Source: Isoetes taiwanensis (lineage: Eukaryota; Streptophyta; Lycopodiopsida; Isoetales; Isoetaceae). From it: a DNA stretch of 64,000 bases. The stretch covers positions 10,655,523 through 10,719,522 of the forward strand of contig JAJEKV010000021.1 in the NCBI GenBank assembly GCA_021234155.1, written 5' to 3'. The first letter of the stretch is position 1, and each line of letters opens with the position of its first letter. This document shows, in pieces, positions 11,998 to 23,975 of the stretch. The translations under genes were made by a program, and so were the position numbers. The notes below the pieces were generated by a model. It had not been told where the DNA came from, searched no databases, and saw only the letters and a program-made list of their open reading frames with translations.

Positions 11998-12055
11998 CCA
12001 TGGCCTCTCGAGGCCCAAGTGAGCATTAGACATTATATAATAATAATAATAATTA
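11998..12055 (+). repeat. LINE 3' end: stem-loop and TAA repeats
   Basis: The sequence GGCCTCTCGAGGCC folds into a short perfect stem. After about 20 bases it is followed by repeated TAA. The second LINE of the window ends the same way with GGCCTTTTAGGGCC and AAT repeats (57064-57127). In such elements the 3' end is what the element's reverse transcriptase recognises. Confidence 0.65.
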
Positions 12056-12716
12056 CCTCATGTTTGTTGGGGTCGAGTACTAGGTGAAAGTATTAGTGCT
12101 TGAGCAAATAAGGTGTGCTCAAAATTCTCAAAATTGCGTTATTTTATCCAATTAATGAAATCATGCTTAGTTTGAGACATCTCATTCATCCCTCAAAAGG
12201 GGCGTCAAATTGAGATGCCAAGAAGAGATTCTATCACATATAAAGTTTCTATCAGATCAAAGAAAGGACAGAGAGCACAATACTTCCTGAAGCTGCAACC
12301 ACCTGAAGCTCGTCCCCTTGAAGATGCAAAGTGCCTGGGAGGGCCAGGGCTTCTACAACAATCAATTAGAAAATAAATGTTTCATGTTCTTCCTCTAGTA
12401 TTGAAGGCAATATTTTCAAGCAATCATATAGTGCTATCAATACAATCTATTATTATGCAATGTATTCTCATGGCATATTAACTAAACTAAAAGAAAAAAC
12501 AACGCTAATTCCTTGGAGAAAGTAAGATAAGAAGAGTAAGCAATAAAAGAAAATGGAGAGCTTATTCACATAAGGACACCATAAATCATAAATATCATGG
12601 GATTTAGCAATCGTTTATTTTTTTTACACGGTATTTCTTATAGATCCTTGAGGTTTTCGAAGAATTTTTGAACTTAGAAAACCGTTTGCTCAAATCATGT
12701 CCTCTTCTTTTTCTTC
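12056..12716. other. Intergenic, AT-rich
   Basis: Between the LINE tail and the stop codon of the F-box gene I see no coding frame, RNA gene or clear element. The right part is the 3' flank of the F-box gene. Confidence 0.5.
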
Positions 12717-13718
12717 CTATATTTGTCTTAGTAGACAACGAATTGATATGAATAGCACAAGAAAAAACAACCAAACAACTAAAACAAGCATTATCATTGC
12801 AAAATAGCAATAAGGATTCGATGTTCTTTCTCCTTCCAATCTCTGAAGTATGTATTGAGGAGAGTAATTAATAGGTGGTGGCCCCTTTGACAATTCTTGG
12901 AAAGCTACCAAAGCCTCACTTTCATTTAGGTACACTGATGAACCCAATCTCTGCATCCGAAGAACCAAATTCTTGATTTCCACTACAATCTTATTGTTAT
13001 GGATCTTGCTCCAATTGGTTTTTATTGTCATTGTAGTCATGATGTCTGCATCAGAATCAAGCTTTGCACATGAAGGAAAAATACATCCAAACCTTGCATT
13101 TATGTCATCCTTCTCAGACCACTTCATGTAAGCCTTCCAACCCAAAAGGTTCCTGATTTGCTTGGTCACTCTATTCACCAGTATCCAACTTATTCTTACA
13201 TCGTTAAAGAATCTGGCTTTGCTTTCTTCTCCATCTTCATCACCAAGCACAACCTTATCCTTTAAAATTTCCTCACCTCGTGTGGTAATTGCATCCATTT
13301 GGAATGAAACATCGAGAAACCAATGATCGTCCTCCATGATTGTACCTAGCCCTTCAATCACCTTTGAAAATATTCCCTTTCCCTTATATAACACATCAAC
13401 AATACAAACCCATTCCGAAGCATTATCGCCTGCAATGCATTTATTTGCGTCCTTATAACTAGAATGCTTCCAATCTAGTGGAAAACTGTAGGTGAAGAAC
13501 TTTTTGAAGCCATCAATCGATTTTATGAGGGACTTCACTTTGGGATTCTTAGTAGATGGCCAATATTCTTCACAAAGAGATTCCCACATATTGTCGTCTG
13601 CGATGCATCTTACAACATCACCCGACCACGCACACCGAGCCAGTATTGCCAGAGTGGCCGCATCTACTCGCTTGATTATCTCATAGATCATATCTCTTCC
13701 TAAGGGGCACCCTTCCAT
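12717..13718 (-). CDS. F-box protein with C-terminal membrane anchor, 333 aa
   Basis: The start is the ATG at 13718 (MEGCPLGRDM); the frame is open 15 codons further up but without an ATG. Residues about 5-45 (LGRDMIYEIIKRVDAATLAILARCAW, then MWESLCEEYWPS) form an F-box of the plant kind close to At2g27310-type proteins, with the usual SIDGFKKFF after it. The centre (DVSFQMDAITTRGEEIL, ISWILVNRVTKQIRNLLGW) fits the C-terminal region of that family. The last 30 residues are a strong membrane helix (AMIMLVLVVWLFFLVLFISI). By family it would act as the substrate adaptor of an SCF ubiquitin ligase, here fixed to a membrane. It is intact, intronless and flanked by mobile elements. Confidence 0.85.
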   Translation of the reverse strand: MEGCPLGRDMIYEIIKRVDAATLAILARCAWSGDVVRCIADDNMWESLCEEYWPSTKNPKVKSLIKSIDGFKKFFTYSFPLDWKHSSYKDANKCIAGDNASEWVCIVDVLYKGKGIFSKVIEGLGTIMEDDHWFLDVSFQMDAITTRGEEILKDKVVLGDEDGEESKARFFNDVRISWILVNRVTKQIRNLLGWKAYMKWSEKDDINARFGCIFPSCAKLDSDADIMTTMTIKTNWSKIHNNKIVVEIKNLVLRMQRLGSSVYLNESEALVAFQELSKGPPPINYSPQYILQRLEGERTSNPYCYFAMIMLVLVVWLFFLVLFISIRCLLRQI

Positions 13719-13763
13719 CCTAGTACAATAAAAATTATGAACAAAAGCTCTGACAAGATCCAA

Positions 13764-15110
13764 CTAGACTACAAAGATTACTGTACGCTAGATCATATAA
13801 ACATAAGAAGACGGTTTCTAGTTGGCTTTCTTTAGTAGGTGCACCTATTCTCATACAAATCATAGTGGTCCCGTTTATCCCCAAGTTACACTTGCCACTA
13901 GATGCAATTGCCCTAGAAGACAATATCCTTCCCTCAACAACTTGTTAGTAGGCTGATAGGTATATCTCTTTTAATACACGTTCGAGACATGACAAGTTCT
14001 ATACACTAGCAAAAGTAACATACTTGTCTTTTGCTATTTAATGTTAATAAAGTTCCAATAAAGTTCCAATTCATGACATTTTAATTTGTGCCATAAATTA
14101 TAACCTATGTTTTCAAAGCCATCTTTATTGTGCCAACTTTTTATTAATAGTGGTTGTTGCTCTTCTCAAGGGTCTATTTTTTCAGATTCTTAGAATGTTT
14201 GACAAAGACGAATATTAATTGCTATTTGTCTTAGAGTCTATTTTTCAGATTCTTACAATGTTTGATAAAACAAATATTAATTGTTCTTTGTCTTCCTATA
14301 AACTAATTGAATGCTTGCATGATAAGTACTTAGTATAATAGATCTAACATTTCTAGTATCTTTTTGTACAGTATTGAAATAAGAAAGCAGGTCAATCCAT
14401 TTAAAATACTAAGAAGTAGCTTCGTTGGTAACCATTAAGTTAATCATGAGGGATTTAATGTATTGGGAAGGGAAGAGAATAAAAGAAGAGAGCATTTTTT
14501 AGATCAAGGGGCATACAAGATGCAGATCGCTAATCATATTACATTGCAATTATCTTTGTGAATAGGTTAGAACAAGAGAGTTATTCTTATTTAGACTAAT
14601 GGTCTATCACAAAACCAAATGCCATGTGAAAAGTTTAAACAATCTATAATATTTTGGGCTCATTTATGATGAGTTATTCATCTCCTTATGATTTGGAAGT
14701 GTTATATCAACTATTCTCTTTATTTTCAAAGTATACTAGGTAAATTTGAGTTTCTTGATGACTTTAGGACAATTTGGAGTTTATTCTAAAAACACATAAA
14801 ATATGTCTTAGATTATTATATTTGTTTATAAATGTAAAAATATCACTTGGTAAGAGAATAATACCATATTACAAAGTTCCAGTTCGTGAAAAACTCAAGT
14901 TGCATATGACATCCTTTAGTTTTCATTGGACTCAAATGGCCATGAAGATATACAAATCAAATAAATCATTAGAAACCACTATAGCATATGATTTTGGCCA
15001 ACTAGCATGCTAAGATCTCATATACTGATCATGGTGATTAGACCTTAGAATTATTGAGCTATAGTGATTTATAGGCACTATAATTTTCCATATACTGCAT
15101 GCGAATAGAC
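13764..15110. other. Intergenic, AT-rich, no gene recognised
   Basis: This stretch contains the 5' flank of the F-box gene and about 1.3 kb of AT-rich sequence. A motif reading TCTATTTTTCAGATTCTTA occurs twice near 14177-14265 in slightly different forms. I found no coding frame with recognisable homology. Confidence 0.5.
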
Positions 15111-15129
15111 CCTAGAATTGTTGAGCTAT

Positions 15130-15400
15130 AGTAGTAATTTTTTTTTTTTGAATGCAAGATGTTTTGATTTTATTAAACCGAAAAAGAAGGTACACAGACC
15201 TTATTGGAGTGGCTCCACAATAGGCCAGATACAAAACTAAATACAATGGTCTACCCGTTAGTCCAAGATTAAAGATCCCAGGACAAGAACCATTCCTTTC
15301 AGTCAGGAGGAAATCGTAGATTACTGTATAGTCCGAAGTTAAAGCCATCTGAAGCTCACAACTGCAAGACACAAGCAGCTGAAGAGCACCAAGAAGCAAA
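15130..15400 (-). mobile_element. 3' end of an L1-type LINE, minus strand
   Basis: On the minus strand the sequence ends CGGTTTAATAAAATCAAAAC, then CATCTTGCATTC, then a run of A (seen as T at 15139-15149). An AATAAA-like signal just before an A tail is what a plant L1 or processed transcript leaves behind. No ORF2 motifs remain, so the parent family is a guess. Confidence 0.5.
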
Positions 15401-16490
15401 TGTCATCTAGCGCATTAACTAGGCATGGACAATCATGCTACGCCTATACTATAAGTGATTCTCCCTTCCATTTGTGTACTATGGGATGTGTGCACCTTCT
15501 TCAAGCAAAGCAGCACATCTCAAGCTTGCCCCAAGAGGGGTGTCCACTTGCTCTCTAGTGCTGCTGCACCTTATTGCATGTACTTCAACATCAGGAGGAT
15601 GAAGCTCACTTAAAGTTCCTAGTTCAGGTTCCCCCTGGAATGCAAGAAACATGGCTCAATAAGTGAGCAGCTGTTAAGGAAGCCTGGTCTCCTACCCGAA
15701 ACTTCCTTGTTTAATTTCTTCCTTAGCCCATACTGTCCAGTCATGGATTACCCTTCGATCCTAATCTTCCTCTACCTAGGAAAGGGAAAGGACTTGCATT
15801 CTGCCCCAAAGGCAATCATGAGTAGTTTATATGCTATATAAGGGACGGATTTACTTGACTTTACTAGCCTAGACTAATTAGCCCTTTTATACTAACACTA
15901 TGTATTTCAAAAAAGGAATTATTGTATGTGGGGAAACAAATAGGAGTGGACATGCTGGAGATGGTGGTAGCCGGGAGAGGTTTTCCTTGTGGCAGATGTT
16001 TTGGAGCCATTTTTAGCATAGAAAATGAAGTTTCTTTAATTATGTGGTAGGATTTCCGGAAGCTATTGGGCCAATTTTGCAAGCTCAAGTTACGATAACC
16101 CTATGCTATTTCACATAGATCTGACGACAAGCTACCATGTTGATTCAAAGATAAAGAGCTAGACAAGGCATTCGAAGCATTGATCCTTTAGGAATCATCC
16201 TCTAAGTCATTCCAACAATAATAGAAAGATTTTACCTGTATGTGGTGTTTAACTTCCATTCCGCATTGGAGAGAGCGCAATGACTATTTTTACAAACTAC
16301 ATGCCACACAAAAATGGCGACCGAATGTTTGTATTGTTGTGGATCATTACTGGTATAATATAAAGCCACCTTTAAAAGTATACATATATGAATAGAAGCC
16401 ATGCATCTATGGTCTATTCACATCAGACTGCATAATGTCTCTAACAATTTTCCTTATTTCCACTGAAAAAATTCTTGTAGTACATACTAC
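15401..16490. other. Intergenic, nothing recognised
   Basis: This is unannotated sequence with no convincing frame on either strand. The open frame on the minus strand near 15864-16088 has no recognisable homology. Confidence 0.4.
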
Positions 16491-16497
16491 ATGCTCT

Positions 16498-16580
16498 ATG
16501 GGCATATGACAGGATTGTCCACTCTGTCCAACACTATTTGGGCTATACATTGACCAGTTTGATTGGGGATTGGGCGACCC
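16498..16580 (+). mobile_element. Small LINE reverse-transcriptase fragment
   Basis: The plus strand reads QDCPLCPTLFGLYIDQFDWGL, a clear relic of the RT motif-B block QGCPLSPTLFGLFIDxLxxWL seen in the other LINEs here. I saw no further RT motifs around it, so it is a short fragment. Confidence 0.6.
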
Positions 16581-16639
16581 ATGATCTACTTTATGGTAAT
16601 CATTTTGTTATCATGCAGTCACATTTTTGTGGATACAGC

Positions 16640-17290
16640 TACTCCAATGTACTTTTAACCTTTTAAGAATTCAGACACTTATGAGGACTTAAAGGTGGAG
16701 TGTTGATTCTATCTTAAGGAGATTTTAAAGACCATGTGAAGATCATAGAAACTGAAGATCTGATAGTTCAAGAGAAGTTAGGACCACTGTAAAACATTCT
16801 CTTTTAGATCAGATATGAGGATGGATATTGAGGTCTAATTGTTACTTATAATAATGTTGGTATTGTGTGTTTGACCCATAGACTAGTTGATCTTTCACGA
16901 TCTACATGAATGTGGACAAAAAGACTACGAAAGAAGAAAAGAAACAACATATGTTCCATTTTCCATTTTGGCCCTCTAGTAGGTCCCAATTAGATATTCA
17001 ATTTGACATTCTGGCCATTCAAGCCTTCTGTCCTGGAAAGATTTTATATTTTTATGCTCTACTTTCTTGAACAGTGCTAATGTTACCCAATCTTTGAAAT
17101 GCCCTATTTCTCTTCTTTGCTTGATTTTGTCATATTTGGCCCTCATCATTGCCTCACAATTATGTATTTGTAAAAAACTTGTAAGTTTTTAATCGTCCTT
17201 CCTTATACTTCTAGAACTTCTTTGGGAATCAATGGAATACATTAAAGCATGTTATCCCATGTCCAGTGCCAAAAAGAATCATGTTAATGC
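16640..17290. other. Intergenic, nothing recognised
   Basis: This is AT-rich sequence without a supported gene or element. Confidence 0.4.
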
Positions 17291-17296
17291 TTGGGA

Positions 17297-17490
17297 TTCT
17301 ACACTAATGTCATCGGTTCGCATAGCGGATCGACATTCTTGCACAAGACGAGCATGCATGCATTGCATGCGTCGCATGCATGCATCACATGCATTTTTAG
17401 GCCGTTCATCAGGTTGGGGGATCGCTATTTATTGCAGAGTTCTTCATCGATGTTTCATCAGCGCTTTCTCATCTCTCAGCAGTATCCATG
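17297..17490 (+). repeat. Direct repeat unit 1 (CATGCATG-rich)
   Basis: This unit of about 190 bp recurs at 17660-17850 with few changes. It contains a 45-bp alternating run built of GCATGCAT units, the phrase TTAGGCCGTTCATCAGGTTG, and TATTTATTGCAGAGTTCTTC. It ends close to a LINE 3' tail (17541-17592). Confidence 0.9.
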
Positions 17491-17540
17491 GCTTCTATTC
17501 TTTGATCTCATGCAGGCAGAGGAGGGGCTTCTTCTTGCAT

Positions 17541-17592
17541 GAGCTATTGGTCTCCGTGGACGTTAAAAAAACTATTCTATTCTATTCCTCTT
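17541..17592 (+). mobile_element. LINE 3' tail with ATTCT repeats
   Basis: The motif TTGGTCTCCGTGGACGTTAAA followed by ATTCT units is the 3' end shared by several LINE fragments of this window (25330-25378, 42655-42695, 43290-43334, and 59011-59070 on the minus strand). Only the tail can be recognised here. Confidence 0.7.
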
Positions 17593-17655
17593 CTATCTTT
17601 GCCCTTTTGTCCAGCATAGGACAATCTTCAACTTTTCTCCTCGGGATGTTGTTGG

Positions 17656-17850
17656 TTTCATAGTGCAAGAATGTCATCGATTCGCGTAGCGGATCGACAT
17701 TCTTGCACAAGACGAGCATGCATGCATTGCATGCGTCGCATGCATGCATCACATGCATTTTTAGGCCGTTCATCAGGTTGGAGGATCGCTATTTATTGCA
17801 GAGTTCTTCATCGACGTTTCATCGGCGCTTTCTCATCTCTCAGCAGTATC
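17656..17850 (+). repeat. Direct repeat unit 2 with a 13-bp hairpin
   Basis: This is the second copy of the unit at 17297-17490. It is preceded by GTGCAAGAATGTC, which pairs with GACATTCTTGCAC about 20 bases later, so the left end can form a hairpin. The phrase GATGTTGTTGGTTTCAT plus GTGCAAGAATGT recurs near 18376-18412. Confidence 0.88.
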
Positions 17851-17914
17851 CATGGCTCCCACCCTTTTCCCCCTTAAAATTGTTATTTATATGCTCATAT
17901 TTGTTATAATTGTT

Positions 17915-18345
17915 GCGTGGCACGCGTGACCAGCCCCTCGCTTTTTCAAGGTGTAAATGTTGTTTTTTGTCGCGTGGCACGCGTGACCAGCCCCTCGCTT
18001 TTCGAGGTTTTTTCGCTATTAGTTTTTCTGTTGGTGATGTGCAGGTCCAGGGGTGATCTTGGCGACCGGTATTCTCTGTGGTGGGCGTGGTTTTTTGTGG
18101 GAGCGTTTAGCGACCACATTGTGGTGTCAAGCCCCTTGCTTAGAGATTTTATCGCTAGGGTTTTTCCTCGAAAACCCGAAAGGGCGGGGTTTTTTAATCC
18201 TGGCGATAAGCTCTCGGCAGGTACACTAGCCAACATCTGTAGCATACAATTTTATTTGGGGTCCAGGTGTTATAACTGGATATTCCCTTTTCATTTTTTG
18301 GGTAGCCTGCGATGTGCAGCTACCCACCCTATTGTAGAAAAAAAC
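17915..18345 (+). repeat. Tandem GCGTGGCACGCGTGACC units and LINE-tail-like sequence
   Basis: A unit of about 35 bp beginning GCGTGGCACGCGTGACCAG occurs at 17915 and again at 17972. From about 18155 the text TTCCTCGAAAACCCGAAAGG, then GCGGGGTTTTTTAATCCTGG, matches the 3' UTR of the ATTCT-tailed LINE family (compare 42570-42615). This is therefore a LINE 3' UTR remnant. Confidence 0.6.
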
Positions 18346-18349
18346 TGCT

Positions 18350-18770
18350 GAGATGAATGAAAGCCTATCTATCAGGATGTTGTTGGTTTCATGCGAGTCG
18401 CAGTGCAAGAATGTGAACCTAACCACTTTCATTTCTTCCAACTATAATTTTTAAGATATGGGAAGCATTATATATCTTCCACGCACCTCGCTTACCACTT
18501 CTTGTTCTTTTTGCCTTGTTGGTAGAGATCTCTACTCAGATGAGCATATCTTATTATTATTTCTAAAGTATACAATGATTTAGATATATATGGCTTTACA
18601 TATATGTGGCATTTAAGTATACCATTCTATGTATGTGGCTTCACTTTTTCTCTTTCCTATAAAAGAACGCTTTGGTTGACTCATGTAAATTGGCACAATT
18701 TGAATTCTATATGACAATATTATATAGATGTTTCACATTCTATTGCTGATGATGCTTAAAGGGTCTCTAA
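18350..18770. other. Intergenic, AT-rich
   Basis: I recognise no gene or element apart from the short GTTGTTGGTTTCAT...GTGCAAGAATGT echo of the repeat at 17656. Confidence 0.4.
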
Positions 18771-19464
18771 CCTTATGCATGTATAATTCCAATTTCACAT
18801 CTTCTATATGGTCTAGTGCAAACACAAAACTTTCACCATCGAATTAGCTATATGATTTATATATAGGTAGCAATTTATATGTCATATATCATGGATGACA
18901 AATGTCTTAGATTTCCTCGAGCAATATTGTCAAGAGGAAATACTAAGGAAAACTTTGATGAAAGAGACTTTATTAATTTGTTCATCCACACTCAACTTAT
19001 ATGCATGTCATGATAGAGGACTCAAACCCAAGGATATAGAAAATAAAGACATGAACAAAACATTTTCATTGAAGTGGTAAGCAAATAAATCAAGGAGCTA
19101 AGTTGCAGAGGGCAGCTTGAAGAAGCTCCACTATAGTCACCATCTAGGAGGGCCAACATAAGGCAACCCCAAGGATCATAATGTAGGCGGGTCCAATACG
19201 GATTGATAGTCTTGGCACATCCATTTATTGCATAGAGCCTTCTTTTCTACGTGTTTGAGTTCGGAGCAAAAGCATAATGCATCATCGTTGACATAAAGAT
19301 GATAATGACATTTGATGTCTCACATGTTGCACTTTATGTGGGACATCGTTGTTATTGGCAAGGCTAATTGTTGTAACGACTTTTTGCTAATTTATTTGGG
19401 AATATAATAGATTAGCATTAGGCATGATTATGATAAAGAAGTACAGAGTTGCTAGTGTACAAGT
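18770..19464 (+). repeat. Dispersed repeat, copy 1
   Basis: This matches 38130-39230 along its length (shared phrases such as TAGCTATATGATTTATAT, GCAGAGGGCAGCTTGAAGAA and TTTTTGCTAATT). The second copy has an extra GC-rich block near 38722-39075. The repeat runs straight into the left end of segmental copy B, so the sequence before position 1 of the window may be the same repeat. Confidence 0.85.
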
Positions 19465-19699
19465 TGCTACAATGTAGAACTTCATGGTATCTATTGTATC
19501 CCCTAAGGCAAGTTGTTTTGAATTAATGGGAAAACTCTTTTGGAGGAGGGAAAATCGGCTGATAGATAGGCATGTCATTCATCACAACAGTAATTTATAA
19601 TTTTACAAAAATATATCTAGAGAGAGGGGCCAACCCTTAGCCATAATATTACCACCCTTTGCAAAAAAACTATAGTATGAGGGACTCATCCATAGGAAC

Positions 19700-21225
19700 A
19701 TTGCAAGTTCTATAAGAAGATGACAGACAAAATGTAAAAGGGTAAGAGCAAGGTTTTTCGCGGAAAGAACGTTATCAATAATAAGCTTGCTACATCTGTA
19801 CGTTTATACATGTCAATATAGTGATCAAAGGCAAATTGTGTCTGCATGTCTAGTACCTCTTGAATATAAGATGCAGCTGCCCCTACTAAAGGAGTGTTCA
19901 TCATCACATGTAGCGGTTAATTAGTTCGGCATATCGTGCTTGGATGGGTACAAATCCTGGGCAATTCTGAAGAGTGTGGCACTCATCTTCAATAACCTCT
20001 AGTTGGCAGCATTGACAGACCCCATTTTCTCAGTTTTCCCAGGTCTAGCTACCTATATCAACTCTAAGGCGATGTGCTGCTATTCAAATAGATGCAATCA
20101 CCTATGCTTTTTTCATGGGTAAACGTATTAACATGTATTGTTGTGGACTCTCGGCAAGCATGGGATTAATTGAATTTTCGTAGTGCGATGTCTTTACCAG
20201 CTCCAAAGCACTATTATCCCAAAGCTTACTTAGGAAACATGGGTCTAGATACTATTTCAGGCAATTGTGATCCTCATTGTTATGCACTTATATACACTCC
20301 TATTCCTGCATATTCCATATAGAGTACTAGATGGTTCGCTTTTCCTTCCAGCAGGCTTTAAGATGTTGTGGACCTATGGATATTGTATAGGTGAGGTTTG
20401 GTCTCTTGTGGAAGAATTTGATATGGAATTGTGGATCTGACTTCAAGTGCTCGAGTTAGAAAGGCTTTTTGTAGTCGTTCCAAGTCCTCCCAAGTGGAAA
20501 GTGATATAACTGGCTTCTATACTTCCACTCTATACAGAAACACCGGCTCCACCAACACCTTGAACAAGTGAGAATGATGCGATGTGACCCGTCGTAAAGC
20601 TATGTTCTGTAACAATTGTTCTGCATTGTATAAAGGAGCCTGCCAGCCTGTCCTCACCCATTGCCTAATACAAGTGTCCAATGCATGATAGTAGTGAACT
20701 CCATCGTAGGTATTTGCATGTTTTCACTACTTCCACATCTTGATCCAGGCAAGTAAAGCAAGAATATTTCTATTAGCTCATAGACAACACCAGGAGCACC
20801 TCGGTTTTGGCCAAATTGATGTGCATTCGACCAGTGGCCTGACAAAGGGTATCTAATGCATCCAGATGCTACTGCGTATATATTAGTTACCAGATGATAT
20901 GGTGAGCAAGCTTGGCCTCTCCATCTCCATACTATGTAAGCCAATCCTCAAGCTGATCAATGAAAAATCCAAACAATGAGTGGGAACCCTTGGCGAACTC
21001 CAACACTACTGTTGATAACTCCCATGTTGGTGGCATTCGAGCTGAGAATGTTTTATAGAGCCTATCTACTGCATGGAACTCCTAGGGAACTCCCAACTGC
21101 ATTAATCTTTTCACAGCTTCTCCCTAGGGACCATGTGCAAAAGCTTTGGCGAAGTCTACAAAGAAGCAATATAAATCATGTTGTTTGTTTCTGTTGTCCA
21201 CTATGGTATATGGTGAAGCGTTTAG
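19700..21225 (-). mobile_element. LINE reverse-transcriptase 3' half fragment (copy B)
   Basis: This is the counterpart of 300-1770. Here the C-terminal knuckle is readable on the minus strand near 19960-20040 (CQCCQLEVIEDECHTLQNC), followed by SYIQEVLDM, which matches the end of the LINE at 42787-43281 (LYILEVLDK). RT pieces (VDFAKAF, LFGFFID, QAFLTRALEVRSTIPY-like) lie further right. The 5' half is missing. Confidence 0.78.
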
Positions 21226-21571
21226 ACTTAAACCTTGTCTGTGCAAGTGCGCACAACTATGTTTCCTCTGCTTATGCCGTCAATTGCTACTCGAAAATTT
21301 CAGCAAGCAATTTTGCCAACAATAAGTTGGCCATGATTTTGCAGCGAGGATTTATATACACATGCATATCATATTTTGTACATGTTTCTGTAGACATTTC
21401 GTACACATAGCACCAAAACAGAACCCCACATAGTTGGGAATTGGATCATTAAATGGAAACCCCAGCACCCCCCATTATTTTAGTGCATATTCATATGGAA
21501 CATCCATTCAGACCGTTGGATCTTCAATTTGAAAATCTCGATCGTCATTAGGTGCGATTCATTCTATAGAA

Positions 21572-23975
21572 GTGGATCTTGAAACTCGTACACATATGGA
21601 ACTTTGTGGTCCTTTAAACATAACAAGAATACCGGGGAAAAAGGTGCCGTGTAATTTTTATTGATGACTCAGTGAGGAGAACAAAGGTCTATTGCTTAAG
21701 GACCAAATACTTGGCATTAAAAGCCTTCAAAACATTTGTCGCGGAGGTGGAATGTGGAACTAGGCGTGTGTGAGATCGGACCGGGGGTGAGTATTTCTCT
21801 TCAAGATTTAAAACATATTGCATTGATAGGAGAATCGAGAAAACAATATACTTGTAGTTACACTCCCCATAAAATGGGATAGAGAGAGAGGAAAAGCAAA
21901 AGCATATTAAATGTCGTTAGGGCTATGCTTAAACATGCAGGTTTTCAAACTATATTTGGGAAGAAACTATAAAAACTGGTGTGATGAATCCGAATGTTCT
22001 AAAAGATAAGAGTCCAGAAGAAATATTGGTTAGGCAAAAACTCCAGACTTTGAAAAATTCAAGACGTTTGGTTATCTGGCATACACTCATATTCGGAAGA
22101 AGCGAGACTTAAACTTGATGATAGATCGGTCACAACCCATTTGGTAGGTTATGACGAGTAGTCAAAAGGATCTGAGTTTATGATCCCGCAAAACAAGAAA
22201 ATAAGGATTACTAAAGATGTCAAGTTTGTTGAGAAAGAACTATACAAACCAAGGGGAATGAATGTTGACCTTAAGCAGGAAGTAGCAGATATTGAAGATA
22301 TTGATGAGTCAGAAAGATCATGAAGAAGAAAAAAATGATGATGTTGAATCAGAGCATAATGAAGAATCGAGGAGAATGGACTGTGAAACAATGATACAAC
22401 CTAGTCAAGTACACGGGAAAAGAAAAGCAGAAGGGGAAAGGGTAAGGGAAGAAGCACACTTGGATATAGAGCAGTATGGAAGAGAGAATAATGGAAGAAG
22501 TAGTAGACTCCAACCTCATAGGGAAAAGATGGCAGAAGCCTTCATGATACTTGAAACAGATGTACCTAAGACATTTGAAGAGGCCATTAATAGCTTGGAT
22601 GCAAACAAGTGGAGAGAAGCAATGAAAGATGAAATAGAATCATTTGAAAGAACTTAACTTATCAATTGGTTGACTAGCCTAAGAGGAAAACCATTGCGTT
22701 GGAAATAAATGAATATATAAGCTAAAATTAAATGTAGATGGAAGTCCAAAGTATAAAGTAAGATCGGTTGCCCAGGGATATTCTCATATGGACGTCAGCA
22801 CAACTTTTTTGAATGCTGAGACTTGAAAGAGGAGATATCCATGAGACAAGCACCTGGATATGAAGTAGATGCCGATAGCGTTTGGAAGTTAAACAAGGTC
22901 ATCTATGGATTGCAATAATCTCCTAGGCAATGGTAGAAATGCATTGATGGGTATTTGAAAGAACAAGATTTTTCAAAGCTAAACTATGATGGAAATGTAT
23001 ACATTTTTAGGAATGGAGAAGACTATTGCATAATCGACCTATATGTAGATGAGTGTGTAATGGCTACTAATTGCGCAAGTGTATTAAATGAATGTAAGGG
23101 CATCTTGAAAGACAAGTTTAAAATATTTGATTTAGCTGAACTGAAACAATTCTTGAAGATAGAGGTGACACGTGACTGAAGCAGAAAAAGAATCACACTC
23201 TCACAAGTGAAATATATGAAATCTGTGCTCAATTGCTCAAATAGATTTAATATGGCAAAATGTATTACAGTAAAGGTAACTTAGCACTAGGAACCAAGAT
23301 TTCTAAAAGGATGTGTCCAAAGATAAAGAAAGAATAGGAAGAAATGCTAGAAGTTCCATACAGACAATTGATAGGCAACTTGTTATTTATTACTAATAAT
23401 ACTCGACCTAACATTGCATTTATTGTTAATGTTTTAAGTAGGTACAATCACAATCCTGGAAAAGGTCACGGCATCTTTGCAAAAGGAAGTTCTAAGATTT
23501 TTGAAGCGAACAATAAATGTAGGTGTAGTATATGACTCTCGAGACTTGAAATTAAGAACATATAATGATGCTGATTGGTGTGGAGACTTGGATGAACGAA
23601 AATCAACATCAGGTTATTTGTAATGCTTGGTGGTGGATCAATTAGCTGGAGAAGCAAGAAGCAATCCTTTATTGCTTCGTCAACAGTAGAATCAGAGTAT
23701 GCTACAACTACTCTTACAGCCAAAGAAATAGTGTGGACCAGAATACTTTTGGAAGAACTTGGAGTTGCTCAAACAAAAGATATAAAGTTCTTTTGTGATA
23801 ATTTGAGTTGCATTGCCATGACAAAGAACCCTATATTACAGGAATATTACATGAGAGAACAAAGCATATAGAGATGGAGTTGCATTTTATTGGAGACATG
23901 GTGATCAAAGAGTATATCTAAATGCAATATGCCAAGTCTGAAGAACAGTTGGCAGATGCTTTAGTAGTTGGCAGT
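21572..23975 (+). mobile_element. Ty1/Copia pol remnant (copy B)
   Basis: This has the same order as in copy A: an integrase fragment near 21600-21770 (broken at the FIDDYSRR box), RT start 22440-22657, RT centre 22955-23179 with LYVDEC in place of LYVDDC, and RT end with RNase H 23344-23871. The GHWHAAKEVLRFLK stretch that is intact in copy A is broken here at 23465-23485. It is dead, with no LTRs seen. Confidence 0.87.

Larger units (their letters stand above)
8040..12055 (+). mobile_element. LINE with TAA-repeat tail (LINE-1 of this window)
   Basis: This is a near full-length non-LTR retrotransposon: ORF1 (8094-8798), an in-frame TAG, ORF2 with APE endonuclease and reverse transcriptase (8799-11980), a short 3' UTR, and a tail of TAA units (about 12037-12054). 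There is no poly(A). A simple TAA tail is typical of I-like LINEs and unlike L1. The protein is clearly related to the element at 53453-57127, but the two have diverged a lot, so they are separate old insertions. The left edge is uncertain, and no convincing target duplication was found. Confidence 0.9.

Noticed and set aside
8040-12070. Target-site duplication of LINE-1
   Set aside because: I looked for ACCTCATGTTT-like words before the 5' end and found no matching copy.
17232-17909. Frames encoding repeated MHALHASHACITC peptides
   Set aside because: They are translations of the CATGCATG block in two frames and occur in a duplicated non-coding repeat.
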